64,000 nucleotides of DNA, from positions 62,001 through 126,000 of the forward strand of contig NZ_RMBX01000002.1 in the NCBI RefSeq assembly GCF_003807585.1, in the 5' to 3' direction. This stretch comes from Chitinophaga barathri. GTDB taxonomy: Bacteria > Bacteroidota > Bacteroidia > Chitinophagales > Chitinophagaceae. This document shows, in pieces, positions 61,547 to 64,000 of this stretch (its first letter is position 1; each line of letters starts with the position of its first letter). The notes under the pieces were generated by a model. It was not told the origin of the DNA, ran no database searches, and worked only from the letters and a program-made list of their open reading frames with translations. The position numbers and the translations under genes were made by a program.

Positions 61547-61611
61547 TCAGTGTTTGCCATAAAGTTTTTTTAATACCCAATTTTAATTACTAACCCAAAA
61601 TTCAAAAAACA

Positions 61612-61974
61612 ATGGCAACAATTAAGAAAGCTGCTGCAAAAAAAGCTGCTCCTAAAAAGAAAGCTGCTGCTAAGAAAGCCGCTCCTAAAAAAGCTGCTGC
61701 TAAGAAAGCTGCTCCTAAAAAGAAAGCTGCTGCTAAGAAAGCTGCTCCTAAAAAGAAAGCCGCTGCTAAGAAAGCTGCTCCTAAAAAGAAAGCTGCTGCT
61801 AAGAAAGCTGCTCCTAAAAAGAAAGCTGCTGCTAAGAAAGCTGCTCCTAAAAAGAAAGCCGCTGCTAAGAAAGCTGCTCCTAAAAAAGCCGCTGCTAAGA
61901 AAGCTGCTCCCAAGAAGAAAGCGCCTGCTAAGAAAAAAGCAGCTCCTTCTGCTCCCGCAGCTCCTGCAATGTAG
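61612..61974 (+). CDS. Histone H1-like Lys/Ala/Pro-repeat protein
   Basis: 120 aa, made almost only of Lys, Ala and Pro: MATIKKAAAKKAAPKK followed by about nine copies of a KKAAAKKAAPK-type unit, ending PSAPAAPAM. This resembles the C-terminal tail of eukaryotic histone H1 and bacterial Hc1/AlgP-type proteins, which bind DNA without sequence preference. It has no globular domain. The codons are simple and nearly identical between repeats (AAA/AAG, GCT, CCT), so the gene can change length by slippage. It lies 65 nt after rpmA and may be read from the same promoters. Terminator at 62001. Confidence 0.88.
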   Translation: MATIKKAAAKKAAPKKKAAAKKAAPKKAAAKKAAPKKKAAAKKAAPKKKAAAKKAAPKKKAAAKKAAPKKKAAAKKAAPKKKAAAKKAAPKKAAAKKAAPKKKAPAKKKAAPSAPAAPAM

Positions 61975-62000
61975 AATTGGAATTACAAACTGTAGCATAA

Positions 62001-62034
62001 AGAACCTCGATGCAAATCGAGGTTCTTTTTTTTT
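62001..62034 (+). terminator. Intrinsic terminator after histone-like gene
   Basis: Perfect 10-bp stem AGAACCTCGA/TCGAGGTTCT with loop TGCAAA (62001-62026) and a long T-run. Confidence 0.93.
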
Positions 62035-62052
62035 GCCTAACTTAGGGCCTCT

Positions 62053-63735
62053 ATGGACAATTACATCATCTCCGATAACCTCTCCCTGCTGGCTAAACTG
62101 ATGGATATCCACGGCGATAATCCCTTCAAAGCCAAGTCGTTCGCCAATGCCGCATTCCAGATAGAAAAACTCACCGTCCCCCTGCAGGACACCCCGCGCG
62201 ATGCCATCTTCCGCATCAAAGGCATCGGGGAATCCACCGGCAAATCCGTCATAGAAATGCTGGAAACCGGGCAGTTTGGCCTCCTGGAAGAATACCTCCG
62301 CAAAACGCCCCCCGGCATCCTCGATATGATGCGCATCAAAGGCATCGGCCCGAAAAAGATCGCTACCATCTGGAAGGAACTCGAGATCGAGACCCTTGGC
62401 GAACTCCTCTACGCCTGCAACGAAAACCGCCTCACCCTGCTGAAAGGTTTCGGGCAGAAGACCCAGGAAAGCATCCGCCAGAGCATCGAATTTTTCCTGT
62501 CCAACCGGGAAAGGTTCCTCTATGCGGAAGTGGAAAGTTTTGCCACTGAACTGACTTCCCTCCTCTCCGGCGTGTTCAGCCCCGCACAGGTAGCCATAAC
62601 CGGCACTTTCAGGCGCCAGCAGCCGATCATAGACGAGCTCGAATTCGTGATCGGTATGGCCATCGATGAAGTGGCGGAGAAGTTTAAAACCCTCGAAGGG
62701 TTCAACCGCCTGGATAATACAGACGATGCCATCCTTCTTCATTACAAAGAACATATCAAAATAAAGGTCTACGGCGTGGAAGCGGCTCATTTCGCCACCA
62801 AACTGTTCACCACCACCGGCACGGAAACCTTCCTGGATGCGTTTTTCAGCCACACCGGCAAAACGTCCGGCGGAGCGGAAACCACAGAGGAAGCCATATT
62901 CGAAAACGCCGGCATCGCCTTTATACCGCCCGCTCTCCGCGAAACGGCCACTATCATTCAATCCGCGGCCAACGGCGCGCTGCCGGTACTCATCCGGTCC
63001 ACCGATATCAAAGGTATTATCCACTCACACAGCCAGTGGAGCGATGGCACCGCCAGCCTGGAAGATATGGCCAAAGCCGCCAGGGACCAGGGATTTGAAT
63101 ACCTCGTGATCAGCGACCACTCCCGCTCGGCCTTTTATGCCAATGGCCTTCATGTGGAACGCATCGTTGCCCAGCATGAACAGATAGACCAGCTGAACAA
63201 ACAGCTCGCCCCTTTCCGCATCTTCAAAAGCATCGAGGCGGACATCCTTAACGACGGCAGCCTGGACTATCCCGACGAAGTGCTGAAGACTTTCGACCTG
63301 GTGATCGCTTCCGTGCATACCAACCTGAAAATGCCCGAGGAAAAAGCCATGGCCCGTCTTTTAAAAGCGATTTCCAATCCATACACCACCATCCTTGGCC
63401 ACATGACCGGCAGGTTGCTCCTCAGCCGCAACGGCTACCCCGTAGATCATAAAGCCGTAGTGGACGCCTGCGTGGCAAACGATGTGGTGATTGAACTGAA
63501 CGCGCACCCGCGCCGGCTGGACATCGACTGGGAATGGATCCCCTACGCCCTCGAAAAAGGCGCGCTCATTTCCGTAGATCCTGACGCGCACGCCATTGAA
63601 GGATATAAAGACATCCATTACGGTACACTCGCCGCGCAAAAAGGCGGTCTTACCAAAGAAAAGAACCTGAGCAGCTTCAGCCGCGCGGAGCTGGAAGCCT
63701 TCCTGGACGCGCGTAAACTCAAAAAAGGATTATAA
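62053..63735 (+). CDS. PolX-like protein: degenerate polymerase X core plus PHP phosphoesterase domain
   Basis: 560 aa with the layout of bacterial PolX: an 8-kDa-like helical part and helix-hairpin-helix motifs (FRIKGIGESTGKSV, MRIKGIGPKKIA, LKGFGQKTQESI), a palm region (about 150-315) and a PHP domain from about 318 (IIHSHSQWSDGTASLEDMAKAA, VISDHS, DPDAH). PHP metal residues look intact, so a 3'-5' exonuclease or phosphatase activity is likely. In the palm the usual Asp-x-Asp is Glu195-Leu-Glu197 and the third Asp position is basic (Lys236 region), so polymerase activity is doubtful. Its stop overlaps the next start by one base. Confidence 0.9.
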   Translation: MDNYIISDNLSLLAKLMDIHGDNPFKAKSFANAAFQIEKLTVPLQDTPRDAIFRIKGIGESTGKSVIEMLETGQFGLLEEYLRKTPPGILDMMRIKGIGPKKIATIWKELEIETLGELLYACNENRLTLLKGFGQKTQESIRQSIEFFLSNRERFLYAEVESFATELTSLLSGVFSPAQVAITGTFRRQQPIIDELEFVIGMAIDEVAEKFKTLEGFNRLDNTDDAILLHYKEHIKIKVYGVEAAHFATKLFTTTGTETFLDAFFSHTGKTSGGAETTEEAIFENAGIAFIPPALRETATIIQSAANGALPVLIRSTDIKGIIHSHSQWSDGTASLEDMAKAARDQGFEYLVISDHSRSAFYANGLHVERIVAQHEQIDQLNKQLAPFRIFKSIEADILNDGSLDYPDEVLKTFDLVIASVHTNLKMPEEKAMARLLKAISNPYTTILGHMTGRLLLSRNGYPVDHKAVVDACVANDVVIELNAHPRRLDIDWEWIPYALEKGALISVDPDAHAIEGYKDIHYGTLAAQKGGLTKEKNLSSFSRAELEAFLDARKLKKGL

Positions 63736-64000
63736 TGTTACTCCAGGCAATGTTCCTCCATGCATTGGCCATCGCCGTAGCCCCGGGCATTGCCATTTCC
63801 TTGCTGATCTACATGCTGGACGCGAGGGATCGGGAGCCGGTGCGCCTTCTCATCAGGTGTTTCCTCCTGGGGGTGCTCTGCGTGATACTTCCGTTGGCGA
63901 TACAAATGCTGGCCGCTTCTTACGGCTGGAACGCGGGCGTCCCGGGCCTTTTGAACAAAGCCATTTTTGCATTCGGCGTGGTGGGGCTGAGCGAAGAACT
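63735..64000 (+). CDS. PrsW-family intramembrane metalloprotease, partial
   Basis: 88 residues visible before the right edge. MLLQAMFLHALAIAVAPGIAISLLIYMLDARDREPVRLLI is the typical start of PrsW-type proteases with the D-x-REP motif, followed by two further hydrophobic segments and GVVGLSEE at the edge, which begins the catalytic EExxK motif. PrsW cleaves anti-sigma factors in Bacillus. The ATG overlaps the TAA of the PolX-like gene by one base. Confidence 0.85.
   Translation, partial: MLLQAMFLHALAIAVAPGIAISLLIYMLDARDREPVRLLIRCFLLGVLCVILPLAIQMLAASYGWNAGVPGLLNKAIFAFGVVGLSEE

Noticed and set aside
61570..63024. 484-aa minus-strand open frame
   Set aside because: It is antisense to the histone-like and PolX-like genes, which have clear family motifs; its C-terminal low-complexity tail is the complement of the Lys/Ala repeats.
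1..64000. tRNA or rRNA genes, prophage, integrase or insertion sequences
   Set aside because: Looked for T-loop/acceptor patterns and transposase or integrase motifs; only the tmRNA showed a tRNA-like end, and no mobile-element enzyme was found.

Overview
The window is a chromosomal segment of a Bacteroidota bacterium, most likely family Chitinophagaceae (Chitinophaga-like). Evidence: two SusC/SusD outer-membrane uptake pairs; DUF4369-TlpA, DUF4920, DUF4407 and LytTR/LytS-type proteins; a tmRNA tag ending GESNYAMAA; and many promoters with the Bacteroidota -7 box TAnnTTTG, several with TTG 20-21 bp upstream. Base composition looks slightly above 50% GC by eye, with AT-rich islands around 8030-8509 and 41.7-42.3 kb. 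No phage, insertion sequence, CRISPR array, rRNA or tRNA gene was seen; the only RNA gene found is ssrA.

Layout. 0-7 kb: 5' part of thyA, a SusC/SusD pair, proline dehydrogenase. 7-15 kb: orphan FecR-like protein, an AT-rich orphan gene, a Tat-exported sugar isomerase-like lipoprotein, RecQ, a VOC protein, an alpha/beta hydrolase, a tail-type surface protein and a 136-bp nested palindromic repeat. 15-22 kb: DUF4920 protein, a LytTR regulator/DUF4407/sensor kinase module with two phased repeat arrays, the agmatine pathway pair aguB-aguA, a nucleoside deaminase. 22-27 kb: ankyrin protein, YccF, large-subunit catalase. 27-38 kb: SusC-SusD-TlpA operon, fatty acid desaturase, gamma-glutamyltransferase, a peroxiredoxin/DsbA-like/thioredoxin operon and an SMP-30 protein. 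38-44 kb: methionine aminotransferase-like enzyme, ABC ATPase, GyrI-like protein, then an ECF sigma/anti-sigma operon split by a remarkable ~590-bp repeat array. 44-49 kb: GH9 and GH31 glycosidases, which together suggest xyloglucan breakdown. 49-56 kb: small stress genes (VOC, Ada, DoxX, MarR, AzoR/HxlR, HopJ). 56-64 kb: housekeeping block with ssrA, rseP, dxr, a GH3-family protein, rplU-rpmA, a histone H1-like Lys/Ala/Pro protein, a PolX-PHP protein with a changed polymerase site, and the start of a PrsW-type protease.

Most unusual: the block-structured repeat array (41696-42284) on a 21-bp lattice between a sigma factor and its anti-sigma factor; the 11-bp-phased TTCGAC array before DUF4407 and the 21-bp-phased direct repeat before its partner kinase; the paired inverted repeats between azoR and its HxlR regulator; the PolX homologue without the usual catalytic aspartates; and genes whose -7 box lies only 4-6 nt before the ATG, which implies leaderless mRNAs.

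Many starts were moved downstream from the longest open frame to the first ATG that fits the family or the promoter; these choices are stated in the entries. All family assignments are from reading the protein sequence, not from database searches.
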